Made by a program: the position numbers and the translations under genes
In this document: positions 34,595 to 43,906 of the stretch, in pieces
How the letters are laid out: each line of letters begins with the position of its first letter
Position numbering within the stretch: the first letter of the stretch is position 1
Notes under the pieces: generated by a model
Databases searched by the model: none
What the model saw: the letters and a program-made list of their open reading frames with translations, nothing else
Told to the model about the DNA's origin: nothing
Source: an uncultured Leptolyngbyaceae cyanobacterium
GTDB lineage: Bacteria; Cyanobacteriota; Cyanobacteriia; Leptolyngbyales; Leptolyngbyaceae
Direction: 5' to 3'
NCBI GenBank assembly: GCA_938023035.1
Contig: CALIDI010000033.1
Span: 1 to 64,000 of the forward strand
DNA: 64,000 nucleotides

Positions 34595-35578
34595 ATGTCT
34601 GATCTTCTCAGTCGTCGTCGCAAAACTCCCTGGATTCAGCAATGGTCGCGCCCAATTTTGGCAGCGATCGCGGTTCTTGGGATGCTAAATACGGGTTACA
34701 TCACCTTGACGAAACTTAGCGAAACTGCTGCTGCCTGCCCAACCGAAGGATGTGATACGGTGCTGGCCAGTCCCTACGCAACGGTATTTGGCCTGCCCCT
34801 ATCCCTGTTTGGTTTGCTGGCCTATACAGCGATGGCTGGCTTTGCTTTGGCCCCATTCGTGGTAAAACCGGAACAAAACCGGCCCCTGCGCACAAAACTC
34901 GAAAACCTGACTTGGTTGCTCCTGTTTGTTGGTGCAACCGCCATGCTGGTCTTTAGCGGCTACTTGATGAGCATTATGTTCACCAAGTTCGTGGCACCTC
35001 TGGGAATGCAGGGTCTGTGTTTGTTTTGCGTGGCCTCAGCTTTGTTTGCTCTAGCACTGTTTGTGATCACCCTTTTGGGGCGTTCCTGGGAAGATCTGGG
35101 TCAGTTGCTGTTTGTCGGCACGATTGTGGCAATCGCCACCCTAGTCACCACCCTTGGAATTTATGCTCCCATTGATGGGAGACAGCCTGACTCCACAGCG
35201 CAAACAAGCTCTGGGCAGCCAGGGTACGCTATTCAAAATACTTCTGGTCAGGCTGAAATTGCTCTCGCTCGACACCTGAAACAGATTGGGGCAAAGATGT
35301 ATGGCGCTTATTGGTGCCCCCACTGCCATGACCAGAAGGAGCTATTTGGCAAAGAAGCCGCTGCTATTTTCAATTATGTCGAATGTGCGCCAGACGGGCA
35401 AAACTCTCAAACTGAGGTGTGTCAAACCGCGGCTCCTAAAATTGAAGAGCAAACAAAGCAACCGTTTGCCTTTCCTACCTGGGAAATTAATGGCCGCTAT
35501 TATCGTGGCATTCGCTCCCTCGAGGAGCTTGCCACCGCGTCAGGTTACACTGGGCCGACCAACTTTACCCAGCGCTAA
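34595..35578 (+). CDS. VKOR-thioredoxin fusion (LTO1-like disulfide-forming protein)
   Basis: A 327-residue membrane protein. Vitamin K epoxide reductase domain (about 15-180) with four or five helices, loop cysteines in ACPTEGCDTVL, and the quinone-side CxxC in GLCLFCVASAL. After a Ser/Gln/Thr-rich linker comes a thioredoxin-like domain with the CxxC motif AYWCPHCHDQK. Cyanobacterial and chloroplast (LTO1) homologues pass electrons from lumenal or periplasmic thiols to quinones, forming disulfides, and in plants this supports photosystem II assembly. The spacing of the Cys is intact. A hairpin terminator follows. Confidence 0.93.
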   Translation: MSDLLSRRRKTPWIQQWSRPILAAIAVLGMLNTGYITLTKLSETAAACPTEGCDTVLASPYATVFGLPLSLFGLLAYTAMAGFALAPFVVKPEQNRPLRTKLENLTWLLLFVGATAMLVFSGYLMSIMFTKFVAPLGMQGLCLFCVASALFALALFVITLLGRSWEDLGQLLFVGTIVAIATLVTTLGIYAPIDGRQPDSTAQTSSGQPGYAIQNTSGQAEIALARHLKQIGAKMYGAYWCPHCHDQKELFGKEAAAIFNYVECAPDGQNSQTEVCQTAAPKIEEQTKQPFAFPTWEINGRYYRGIRSLEELATASGYTGPTNFTQR

Positions 35579-35594
35579 TCCCAATGAGCCGTTT

Positions 35595-35616
35595 GCCTTG
35601 AAGAGAAGGCGTTTTT
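35595..35616 (+). terminator. Terminator after the VKOR gene
   Basis: GCCTT-GAAGAG-AAGGC followed by GTTTTT, 17 nt after the stop. A second hairpin GGGCAGG...CCTGCCC (35617-35644) follows without a T-run. Confidence 0.7.
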
Positions 35617-35658
35617 GGGCAGGTCTTCTTGCCTAGGCCTGCCCGCGTAGGTCACTGA

Positions 35659-35937
35659 CTAGTCAACCCGCTCTAACTGCCAGAGAATCTGATTGCCCTC
35701 ACGCCGCACCCGCGAGACCAACCAGTTACGCCACACCCAGTTATCTCCTCGGCTGGTAACGGCACTGGCGTTCACATCCATCAAGTCGGCTAGCTCTGAA
35801 CTGGTGATCAGATAGCGCCGACTTGAGATTTCATCGGCAATTTGTAAGGTGTCTAACAAATCGCGTAACTGCCCAACTCTGACTTCACGGGGCAAGCCAT
35901 CAGACAAATCAGGCTGGAGAGAAGACTGCACATCCAT
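35659..35937 (-). CDS. Small conserved-looking cyanobacterial protein, HTH-like
   Basis: A 92-residue acidic protein. The segment RRYLITSSELADLMDVNASAV looks like a helix-turn-helix, followed by WVWRNWLVSRVRREGNQILW, which resembles a winged extension. I recognise it only as the kind of short cyanobacterial hypothetical that often lacks annotation. It could bind DNA, but no recognition of a target can be claimed. Convergent with the VKOR gene. Confidence 0.65.
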   Translation of the reverse strand: MDVQSSLQPDLSDGLPREVRVGQLRDLLDTLQIADEISSRRYLITSSELADLMDVNASAVTSRGDNWVWRNWLVSRVRREGNQILWQLERVD

Positions 35938-36761
35938 CGGTACTGTGACCTCGCCGCAGCATATTGGTAGTGAATTGGCTAATTAAAGAAAGCAACTTAA
36001 CTAAACTGCGCTCAAGTCCAGAATTTTCGCCCAGAAGAGTTGTCTCACCTGAGAGAAAATAACCAAACTAGGGTTGCATCTGGCATCAAGTCAATCATCA
36101 ATAAGCCCACCTACGCCCAGAAGCGATGTTCCCTGAGGACAAACACATCGGATTCTGAACAAAATCCTATTCATTTGGTAAGGCTCTCCCGTGTTAACGG
36201 TGAGAAGAGTAGCTTGCACTACTTTTCGTATTCTCGAAAAAATCCAAACAGTTTGATTCTCTTGAGAATGCGCGTTCATCACCACCAAGAACGCGGAAGC
36301 CCTTTCGGTGAGGGGTTTAAAAACTAAAATTCATCCTTATTAAGATAGCGCAACCCACTGCAAGCTTTTGTAACAGTGTTTGGAGCGTTTCTCATAATTG
36401 CGGGTTAGCGCGATCGCTGCTCACCGGGTTTATCTTCCATTTCGGAAAACGGCAGTTAAACCGCATCCACTAAAACCTGTGCTGGCAACTACGCAAAAGC
36501 AGTCTGTGTAGCGCTTAGTGACATTCAATAAAAGCACTGATTGCATTCGCTAGGTTCTTTCAATCAACGGATGGCTATGCCCCTTCTAGTACAGTAAAGC
36601 AGAAATTTCTGGACTCGTCTAAGCCACCTGCATCCCCTTTCCTTGAATGCCCACCAGGGCTATGCCCTGATCCCATCGAGGCAGCAGGGAAGATCGAAGT
36701 CCCTCTCCTGCTTTAGGAGAGCAGGGTGGCGGTGGGGGCTAACAGACGGATGCCTTAGTCA
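35938..36761. other. 824-bp intergenic region with a dispersed repeat
   Basis: Beyond the repeat copy at 36599-36745 no gene is convincing. A 95-codon frame at 36040-36327 starts with TTG and has unnatural composition. Confidence 0.5.
36599..36745. repeat. Dispersed repeat, GCAGAAATTTCTGGACTCG family, copy 2
   Basis: GCAGAAATTTCTGGACTCGT, then CATCCCCTTTCCTTGAATGC, then AGGGCTATGCCCTGAT and GAAGTCCCTCTCCT match copy 1 at 25363-25590 in order. It ends about 20 bp before the rnhA stop. Confidence 0.7.
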
Positions 36762-37376
36762 CTAGCCCAATGTCGGCTGTTGTCGCAGTTGAGGGGGTTT
36801 CCCCATGGAAAAGGCTCGGGCAATTTCATCGCAGCGATCATTGCCGGTGTTACCACTATGACCACGGACATAGCGCCACTCTACTTGTTGGGAGTTGAGT
36901 GCATCTAACGCTTCCCACAAATCCTGGTTCAGCACTGGCTTACCCGTTGAGGTTTTCCAGTTCTTCTTTTTCCAACCTTGAATCCACTTGGTGATGCCGT
37001 TTTTAACATACTCACTATCGGTATAGAGCACCACTGGTTCATCAATTCCCGTTTGTTTGAGCCATTGTAGAGCAGCGATCGCCGCTTGCATTTCCATACG
37101 GTTATTGGTTGTATGAAGTTCTGCACCGCCCATTTCATGAATGGTGCCATCGGTGAAATAGATGACAGTTCCCCACCCCCCCGGCCCAGGGTTTCCTGCA
37201 CAGGCTCCGTCGGTATAGATCGCCTGAATTTGAGACTTAGCGCCTGAAGCGTTGGCTAAGGGCGGCTGCCGCTGCCGAGTCGCGATAGCTTGTAGAATCA
37301 GACGCGCGATCGCCTCCTGATCGGCTTCGGGGAGTTGATTCAGGGCGGCAATGGCCATGTCTAACAGTTTTGTCAT
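36762..37376 (-). CDS. rnhA: Ribonuclease HI with N-terminal antitoxin-like extension
   Basis: The last ~155 residues are a standard RNase HI with the catalytic Asp-Glu-Asp-Asp set: IYTDGACAGNPGPGGWG, TNNRMEMQAAI, LYTDSEYVKNGI and GNDRCDEIA. It cleaves the RNA of RNA-DNA hybrids. The first ~40 residues (MTKLLDMAIAALNQLPEADQ onward) resemble the short helical N-terminal pieces of small cyanobacterial antitoxin-like proteins and are not part of RNase H. The start at 37376 has GAGGT upstream; a start 10 codons earlier is possible. Confidence 0.92.
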   Translation of the reverse strand: MTKLLDMAIAALNQLPEADQEAIARLILQAIATRQRQPPLANASGAKSQIQAIYTDGACAGNPGPGGWGTVIYFTDGTIHEMGGAELHTTNNRMEMQAAIAALQWLKQTGIDEPVVLYTDSEYVKNGITKWIQGWKKKNWKTSTGKPVLNQDLWEALDALNSQQVEWRYVRGHSGNTGNDRCDEIARAFSMGKPPQLRQQPTLG

Positions 37377-37754
37377 ACCTCGATTCCATACAGGAGCCTT
37401 AAACAAAACAACAGGTGCACGAATAGGCCAGAGAGATCGAAACCCATCCTTACCTATCCTTTCTGTGAAAGAGAACTTTAGGTGGTTTCTAGAAGCTCTC
37501 CCTAGGGTGATCCTGGTTCAATTTTCTCAGCAAACTCTCACCCAGAAGGGCTGATAAAACTCAGAATTAAAACCTAAAAATTAAAAATTCTGTTCTCCGG
37601 TTCATCGTTCTGTTGGTTTCTCGGTGAAAGAGTCACACAGATGGTTTTTTCACCCTAAACAAAACCTTTAGAAAATTGAGTTTACTCAGTTATAACGTCT
37701 GCTGATTACCCTAATCTCAGGAAATCGCGGTTAACTGATTCAGGCAATTAAGCA
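37377..37754. other. Divergent intergenic region, rnhA / gluconokinase
   Basis: 378 bp, AT-rich, must contain both promoters. No other feature recognised. Confidence 0.4.
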
Positions 37755-38246
37755 ATGGTAGTTATCTTATTCGGTGTGGCCGGTTCTGGCAAAACCCTGA
37801 TTGGTCGCTTACTCGCGACTAAGCTAGGCTGGGCATTTTATGATGCCGACGATTTTCATTTGCCAGCCCACATTGAACAGATGCGGCGAGGAATTCCCCT
37901 CACTGATCGCGATCGCCAACCCTGGCTTGATCGCTTAAGCCAACTGGTTCAAGCACACTTACAGAAAAATCAGTCCATGGTTTTGGCCTGTTCCGGGTTA
38001 AAGGAAGCCTACCGACAGCAACTGAAGCAAAGTGATGCGGTCAAGCTGGTTTACCTAAAGGGTGACTACGCCCTGATTGCTAATCGCCTCCAGCAGCGGC
38101 AGGGGCATTTTATGAACCCGGCCCTGCTCCAAAGCCAGTTTGATGCCCTAGAACAACCCACACCCGACACTCTGATTGTGGATGTAAGCCTGCCTCCAAA
38201 AGCAGTTGTGCAGGCGATTTACAAAAGTTTAAACAGCTCAAGCTGA
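37755..38246 (+). CDS. gntK: Gluconokinase
   Basis: A 163-residue P-loop kinase of the GntK type: Walker A GVAGSGKT (7-14), then FYDADDFHLPAHIEQMRRGI, PLTDRDRQPWLDRL, VLACSGLKEAYRQQL and LQQRQGHFMNPALLQSQFDA. It phosphorylates gluconate to 6-phosphogluconate with ATP, feeding the oxidative pentose phosphate pathway. The length is normal for the family. It stands alone. Confidence 0.92.
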   Translation: MVVILFGVAGSGKTLIGRLLATKLGWAFYDADDFHLPAHIEQMRRGIPLTDRDRQPWLDRLSQLVQAHLQKNQSMVLACSGLKEAYRQQLKQSDAVKLVYLKGDYALIANRLQQRQGHFMNPALLQSQFDALEQPTPDTLIVDVSLPPKAVVQAIYKSLNSSS

Positions 38247-38904
38247 TTTAGCGGACAGACCGGCTAAAACCTCTGAGGCTTCGTTCTTTGAGCAGGCGGC
38301 TAAACACGCCCAGACAACCAATGTCTGCGGAGACAGACTCGATAGGCCGTCGATAGGGGATAGGTAATGGGAAATAGGGACAAAAGGAAAGCATGACAGA
38401 GGTTTGTAGATGCTAAGGTGTCCTAACCTACATGGCGAGGGCATATATTGCCATCGCTAACAGATTGAGGGCAAGGTGTTGGGGTTCCAATTTGGCTAGG
38501 GCAGAGCGCCCCCACATCCCCTTAACCCCCAATAGACTCAGCAATCGGCAATTGCTATATCTAGGTTTTCTGCAACCTGCTAAGGCAGGTCTTGGTCGTC
38601 TCACCGTGTTTTTAACCGCCCAGGAGAAAAGAAACAAATGGATTTGACAATGACTGTTAAGGCTTCTCTAGCCATCGGCCAATGCAAATCCGGGTGGCTC
38701 CGTCAGCCAGGCCATAAATTGTAGTAACCGCCTAGCCTTAAAAGATAGAGATCATTTGAGGGCATGGAAGTGCAGATGATTAGAGTAGAGATAAGCCTGA
38801 TGATTGGGTGAGTTTGTGGATGGGCAATTCGTTGTTTCTCTAAACTCAAAGCTGAGTCGTTACACATCAAGCAAGTTTCTCTCTCTAACAGAATGGGTGT
38901 TGCC
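38247..38904. other. 658-bp intergenic, no gene seen
   Basis: It contains an inverted repeat near 38574-38592 (AACCTGCTAAGGCAGGTCTT) and no coding sequence I can support. Overlapping short frames on both strands lack ribosome-binding sites. Confidence 0.4.
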
Positions 38905-40224
38905 ATGAATCGAACCCCAGCCAAACGATCCTGGAAGGTCGCGATCGCCCTAGTGCTTGCTGCCATTACTTACCCCGCTCAAGCAATGGCTCAAACGCAG
39001 CCAAAATGGCAACTCTGGTCAATCGCTCGCCAGTCCCTTTCTCAGCCCATGCCGTGCCGTAGGGACGATGTTGCCAAACTCTCTAACCAAAACGCCGGGC
39101 TAGCGTTAACAGCCGAGCCACCCAAGCGGTTTTCTCTGCAACTGCAAGGGCCTGATACAGCCCACACCTCTCGGCCTATTACACCAAAAGCTGCTGATCC
39201 ATTTCCCTCGTTTAATAGCCATCAGATGGATCAACAACTCCAGCAATATCTTCGCTATGTCGCTAATTTTGGGGCACCGGATATTCTCATTGTCGGAAGT
39301 TCCAGGGCTTTGTGGGGCATCGATCCGATTGTGTTGCAACATACCCTGGAAAAGCGGGGTTATCCAAACCTGCGAATTTATAACTTTGGCATTAATGGAG
39401 CAACCGCTCAGGTCGTCGATGTACTTCTGCGGCACCTAATCCTACCGGATCAGCTTCCCCGCGTAATTATCTGGGCGGATGGTTCAAGGGCATTCAATAG
39501 TGGCCGCCGCGATCGCACCTATGAAAATCTCGTGGCCTCTGAGGGCTACCGATTGTTAATGGCAGGGGTACGCCCGGCTCCTCCAGCACCTAAAGTGGTC
39601 GAGATTGGTGAAATTTGCACAGATTTTATTGCCCCCATCTTGGGCTTCTTTGCTGCCCTAGGGATCGGTGGAGAAGGCTGGGTGACTGCCCCCCCTTTAG
39701 CCTGTGCAAAGGAGTCTGTGCTCATGGTACAGGCACGGCAATCTCCCCATATTTCAGCGGAAGCACTGCGTGCTTATCAAGGCACGGCTGGCTTTGAGCC
39801 ATTATCAACACGATTTAACCCCACAACCTATTTTCAGCGCTATCCCCGTGTCGCTGGGATTTACGATGGCGACTATCAGGCGTTTAACCTGGAAGGGCGC
39901 CAGACTACTGCCCTACGCCAAACCTTAAACTATGTGCGTAGCCGTGGCACGCCAGTGGTTTATGTCAACTTGCCTTTGCATCAGATTTATCTCGATCCCA
40001 CTCGAACTGCCTACGAACTTAGGTTTCGCCAATTTATGCAGCGATTTGCAAATCATGGATTGCTCACTTTTTATGATTTGACCTTACAGTGGCAAACGCA
40101 AAATCATTACTACGTTGACCCTAGTCATCTCAATCAATACGGAGCTGCTGCGGTTGCAGAATCCCTAGGGAAGCGATTGCGGCTACCTCCTACCAGGAAA
40201 GAAGAGCCATCATCTTGGCTATAG
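38905..40224 (+). CDS. Exported SGNH-hydrolase-like protein
   Basis: A ~440-residue protein with a signal peptide (VAIALVLAAITYPAQAMAQT). It has a SGNH-type block I ILIVGSSRALWGIDP with Ser, an Asn-bearing block YNFGINGATAQ, and a terminal block DPSHLNQYGAAAVAE with the Asp-x-x-His pair. SGNH proteins de-acetylate or acetylate polysaccharides, or act as esterases. The position beside a sugar transferase and a GT39 enzyme suggests exopolysaccharide modification. The middle insert (about 215-290) has no recognised domain. ATG 38905 is chosen over one 4 codons upstream. Confidence 0.8.
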   Translation: MNRTPAKRSWKVAIALVLAAITYPAQAMAQTQPKWQLWSIARQSLSQPMPCRRDDVAKLSNQNAGLALTAEPPKRFSLQLQGPDTAHTSRPITPKAADPFPSFNSHQMDQQLQQYLRYVANFGAPDILIVGSSRALWGIDPIVLQHTLEKRGYPNLRIYNFGINGATAQVVDVLLRHLILPDQLPRVIIWADGSRAFNSGRRDRTYENLVASEGYRLLMAGVRPAPPAPKVVEIGEICTDFIAPILGFFAALGIGGEGWVTAPPLACAKESVLMVQARQSPHISAEALRAYQGTAGFEPLSTRFNPTTYFQRYPRVAGIYDGDYQAFNLEGRQTTALRQTLNYVRSRGTPVVYVNLPLHQIYLDPTRTAYELRFRQFMQRFANHGLLTFYDLTLQWQTQNHYYVDPSHLNQYGAAAVAESLGKRLRLPPTRKEEPSSWL

Positions 40225-40486
40225 GCAATTAGGGCTGGTTGCAGTCAATAACCCTGGGGAGATATAGAATTCAGATTAAAGGACTTACTACATCAGTGAA
40301 AACTCTGAATATTTTTCTTCGTTATGCAAGTATCCCCTGCTTGAATTTCGGTAAATACATAAAAGCTTCATAGACCTCCGAGCAAATCAAAGATTGCGCA
40401 AATGTAAGGCAGGGCGACCTGTCTTCTCGAAGGAATTTTCTATTGTATGGGTGGAGTAATTTATCTAGACGATCCTAGTGTGAGAC

Positions 40487-41224
40487 GTGACTACTACTAC
40501 CTCTAAATCGGCCTCTGTTCTCTCATCGAGCTTGTCGGAGCGTGTGAATTCTCTAAAGAAAGCGGTTTTCCCTACTCCCAGTGTTCCTATTATTGACTGT
40601 CCCCTAACCCAAGGGGTGCACCCTTCGGTGCTGAGTTGGAAGAAGCGTCTGACCGATATACTCGGAGCTGTTGTGGGGTTGATGATTGTTGCAGTGATGA
40701 CGATTCCCATTGCGATCGCTATCCAATTTGACAATCCAGGGCCTATTTTTTATAGCCAAATCCGGTGTGGACTGCGGGGCAAAACCTTTCGCATGTGGAA
40801 GTTTCGCTCAATGGTGACAAATGCCGATCAGCTCAAGCATCTAGTCAACAATGAGGCCAAAGGGGGAATTTTTAAAAATCGAAATGATCCCAGGGTGACA
40901 CGGGTAGGTCGCTTTCTTCGGCGCACTAGCTTGGATGAATTACCCCAGTTTTGGAATGTCCTGCTTGGGAACATGAGCATTGTAGGAACACGCCCTCCCA
41001 CCTTGGACGAGGTATTTGGCTATGAGAAGCACCACTGGCAACGACTAAATGTGAAGCCAGGAATTACAGGAGAATGGCAGGTCAACGGACGATCAAACGT
41101 TGCTGACTTTGAAGATATTGTAAAGATGGATATGGCCTACCAAGAAAAATGGTCAGTTCTTTATGACCTGGAGCTAATTGTAAAAACGGTTCTTGTGGTC
41201 TTAACCAAGAAAGGGGCTTACTAG
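40487..41224 (+). CDS. Bacterial sugar transferase (polyprenyl-phosphate glycosyl-1-phosphate transferase)
   Basis: The catalytic module PF02397 is complete: one membrane helix ([20 protein letters not shown]), then [61 protein letters not shown] and [14 protein letters not shown]. It starts glycan assembly by moving a hexose-1-phosphate to undecaprenyl phosphate. It lacks the large N-terminal multi-helix region of WbaP/CpsE-type enzymes and instead has ~65 Ser/Pro-rich residues. The start is GTG. A GC-rich hairpin with T-run follows. Confidence 0.93.
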   Translation: MTTTTSKSASVLSSSLSERVNSLKKAVFPTPSVPIIDCPLTQGVHPSVLSWKKRLTDILGAVVGLMIVAVMTIPIAIAIQFDNPGPIFYSQIRCGLRGKTFRMWKFRSMVTNADQLKHLVNNEAKGGIFKNRNDPRVTRVGRFLRRTSLDELPQFWNVLLGNMSIVGTRPPTLDEVFGYEKHHWQRLNVKPGITGEWQVNGRSNVADFEDIVKMDMAYQEKWSVLYDLELIVKTVLVVLTKKGAY

Positions 41225-41348
41225 GTTCAGCTTTGCCTCAACCTAAGCAAGTTTTTTCCAAAATTGGGGTTTTTAAATTTATTACTTCCTCATCTTCACT
41301 TCCTTCAGCGAGTTTCTCCTAACGCCAATTTTCATCATTAGAGAACGG

Positions 41349-41367
41349 GGGGCGTGTAGCCCCTTTT
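41349..41367 (+). terminator. Terminator after the sugar transferase gene
   Basis: GGGGC-GTGTA-GCCCC followed by TTTT, between the convergent sugar transferase and GT39 genes. Confidence 0.75.
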
Positions 41368-41390
41368 ACCTTTCGACAGAGGATTACATC

Positions 41391-43046
41391 CTATTCACTC
41401 GTTGGTTCAGATTCGGTTCGGGTATGGCTGACCAATAGCCAGCCCTCAGCTTCAGCCAGTTGGTGGGTTTGTTCCAGGTTGAGCAAGCGTAAAGTGGCAG
41501 GATCTACCAGTAAATAGGAAGCCGAGTCTTGTTGCCAAATTGTTTTGAGCGCTTCAATGTTGGCCGGGATCACCCTTCGATCGCTATAAAAATTGAGGGA
41601 AGGGCGATGGAAGCGATGGGAAGTCCAGATTACCTGCTGGGCAGGCACATGCTGGGCGATGATTTGAGCCACCGGTTTAACGGGATAGTTTTCATTCAAT
41701 TCCCAGAGCCAATGGGGCGATCGCATCAATAGAAACAGAGCAACATAGCAGCCCCAAAATAGGATCAGAATGAACTGGGAATTTTGCCGGCTAATTAAAA
41801 TGGCAGCACTAATGAGTGTGATTCCCACTGCCAGCAAGATCAGCAGCAAATCAGTTACTGGCTCAGAACTCATCAGACTAAGGTAGATGCCATAGGCTAA
41901 AGGAGCCATTGCTGCAATTCCCAACAGCAGCGCCCAAATCAACGGGTATGGAGTATGGGCGGAATGCTTTCCTCCGCCGAACCAGGCTTCAACGCGCCAG
42001 CCCTCTGCTAGTTGCCGACCGACCATCAGCGCAAGGGCGGGGTAAATGGGCAAAATATACCAGGGCAACTTGGTTTGCATTAAGGAAACTACAGCCAAAT
42101 AGCCACCAGCCCAAATCAGCAATAGCCTGGCCCAACTTAGGTTGCGATTTTCCCAGGTAAGGGAAACGGCCTGGGGCAGAAATATCAGCCAGGGGGCCGC
42201 ATATTTCAAAATTTCTAAGAGGTAGTACCAGAGCGGCCCCTGGTTTTGTTCGACCGTGCGCCAGGCCCGACTGATTGATTGATTCACAAAATTCTCAGCG
42301 AAAAAAGTTTGCCCGTAATGATGCCATTGGGCCAGATACCAAGCGATCGCTGGCAGACAACCTAAACCAACTCCAAGCCAAGCATAACCACTGGTGAGCA
42401 ATCGGGGAGTATCCCAGGCGAGAAAGACCACTGCGATCGCCCCCAGCAGCAAAGCGGCAGCGCCCTTGGTCATCGCAATCAGCGCCAGAGCAATGCCGAC
42501 GCCCAAACTCCAACGCAGATTTCGTCGTGAGCGCAAAATGCACAGTACAAACAGCAAAAAGAAGCAAACCAAGGCTCCATCCAGCATAGCCATCCGCCCA
42601 TGGCGCACAATGGGCAATAGGGTCAAATAAGTCAGCGCCGCAAAAATCGCCGGGAGCCTCTGGTTAAATAACTCTCGCCCAATCAAATACAACAAGGGCA
42701 CTGAAAGAATGGTCAGCGTTGCCCCTGGCAAACGCGCCATCCACTCGTTGCTACCCCCCAGGTAAAAGCAAAGTGCTACCAGCCAGTGCATCAGGGGCGG
42801 CTTATTAAAGTAGGGGGTGCCATCTGCTGTCGTCGGATACAGCCAGGTCAGGGAGCCAAACGGCGATCGCGCCATTTCACGGGCGATCAGAGCCAAAACG
42901 CCTTCATCCCAATCCCGCAGGGCAACCTGACCCAGGTTTACCCACATTAACGGCAAAGCCAGCAGCCCCAAACCCAATTGCCATTGCCAATCAAGTTGAC
43001 CACGACGGCGATCGCGAAACAGGCAAATCGGATTTAGCATCGGCAC
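41391..43046 (-). CDS. GT39/ArnT-like membrane glycosyltransferase
   Basis: A ~550-residue polytopic protein with about 11-12 hydrophobic helices. The first periplasmic loop holds the GT39/ArnT motif LRDWDEGVLALIAREM, with an acidic pair expected for the catalytic Asp, then TADGTPYFNKPPLMHWLVAL. The C-terminal ~100 residues form a soluble domain. It uses polyprenyl-phosphate sugars as donors to decorate lipids, glycans or proteins outside the cytoplasm. GTG 43046 and ATG 43040 are both possible starts. It shares the polysaccharide neighbourhood at 38.9-43 kb. Confidence 0.9.
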   Translation of the reverse strand: MPMLNPICLFRDRRRGQLDWQWQLGLGLLALPLMWVNLGQVALRDWDEGVLALIAREMARSPFGSLTWLYPTTADGTPYFNKPPLMHWLVALCFYLGGSNEWMARLPGATLTILSVPLLYLIGRELFNQRLPAIFAALTYLTLLPIVRHGRMAMLDGALVCFFLLFVLCILRSRRNLRWSLGVGIALALIAMTKGAAALLLGAIAVVFLAWDTPRLLTSGYAWLGVGLGCLPAIAWYLAQWHHYGQTFFAENFVNQSISRAWRTVEQNQGPLWYYLLEILKYAAPWLIFLPQAVSLTWENRNLSWARLLLIWAGGYLAVVSLMQTKLPWYILPIYPALALMVGRQLAEGWRVEAWFGGGKHSAHTPYPLIWALLLGIAAMAPLAYGIYLSLMSSEPVTDLLLILLAVGITLISAAILISRQNSQFILILFWGCYVALFLLMRSPHWLWELNENYPVKPVAQIIAQHVPAQQVIWTSHRFHRPSLNFYSDRRVIPANIEALKTIWQQDSASYLLVDPATLRLLNLEQTHQLAEAEGWLLVSHTRTESEPTSE

Positions 43047-43145
43047 ACAGGTGTCATTGCCAGTCGATCATAGAGCAGAACTCAAAGAGCCGGGGATTTT
43101 TTTCTGGCATCCTGGCAACCACAGGCTAAACAACTCGCAGAACGA

Positions 43146-43370
43146 TTAGAATATATCCCAATTTCGTATAGCAAAAGTGAGAGGCCCCCGAACGATTATG
43201 GCTATGACAGTTGCAGGAATCGTTAGGGACCGCTGAGCGATCGCTGACCATTGGTAATGTTCTTCCGACTTGTCGATGACACGCACCCCTTGTGTAATCC
43301 GGTATTCTCCACTAAAGGACAGCGGAAAGATCTCAGTTTTTGCGATCGCACCCACAAAATTCTTTTCCAT
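43146..43370 (-). CDS. Short hypothetical protein
   Basis: A 74-codon frame starting at an ATG preceded by AAGGATGGAAG. The product ends with a hydrophobic stretch (LTIPATVIAIIVRGPLTFAI). No family recognised. It could be a chance frame. Confidence 0.3.
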   Translation of the reverse strand: MEKNFVGAIAKTEIFPLSFSGEYRITQGVRVIDKSEEHYQWSAIAQRSLTIPATVIAIIVRGPLTFAIRNWDIF

Positions 43371-43560
43371 CTTCCATCCTTATGATAAAGGGCAACGATT
43401 CAGATCAACCGTTGAATAGTTACTCGGGAAGTCGCTTAACCCATGTAGAGTACAGCAAAAAATGAGTGAGTCAAATCCCACAGCCACTCTACTTTCTTTC
43501 AGAAAAAATCTCTCAAACCCTCAGTCACTTAACAAAAGGTCTTGGGTTTTGGCCATTGCT

Positions 43561-43632
43561 GAATCTGGATAGAAATCACCCAATTCATCCTCTCCCTTTG
43601 GAAAATGGAACAGGAACTCATGCTTTCTGCTC
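43561..43632. repeat. Dispersed repeat, GGATAGAAATCACCCAATTC family
   Basis: GGATAGAAATCACCCAATTC, TCTCCCTTTGGAA and GCTTTCTGCT match, in order, the segment at 229-330 (TAGGAATCACCCAATTC, TCTCCCTCTGGAA, GCTTTCTGCT). A third partial match lies at 7178-7240. Confidence 0.6.
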
Positions 43633-43906
43633 TTACAGCGTTGTTCCATGATCGTCAGCCGCAAGGATTGTCAGTGGCTTCTGCCCTGTTGGATGTTTGC
43701 TCATCAGCAATCTGATAAACTCCGCAACCTGTGCTGTACCAGACGAAACAGCTCCGACGACGATCACAATCGTCAGACCTCTCCTTAGCTCAAAACAGCA
43801 CCCTGATATTGCAGAACAGCTAGTAAAACGACTGGCAAGAGCGTCGAACCCTAGCCCCCTTCAGTGAACCATCAGCTAGAGCCATTTTGCCCAAATCTGC
43901 AATCGC
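43633..43906 (-). pseudogene. Possible decayed reading frame
   Basis: On the minus strand two pieces read like protein in different frames. The upstream piece is AIADLGKMALADGSLKGARV, running to a stop. The downstream piece is GLTIVIVVGAVSSGTAQVAE followed by FIRLLMSKHPTGQKPLTILA and ADDHGTTL, then TAA. The second piece resembles the short beta-alpha modules associated with signalling effectors (EACC1-like), but this is a weak impression. A stop and a frame change between the pieces suggest decay. No start codon with a ribosome-binding site is visible. Confidence 0.35.

Noticed and set aside
36040-36327. 95-codon plus frame between the HTH-like gene and rnhA
   Set aside because: TTG start, no ribosome-binding site, composition rich in Ser/Arg/Asn without pattern.
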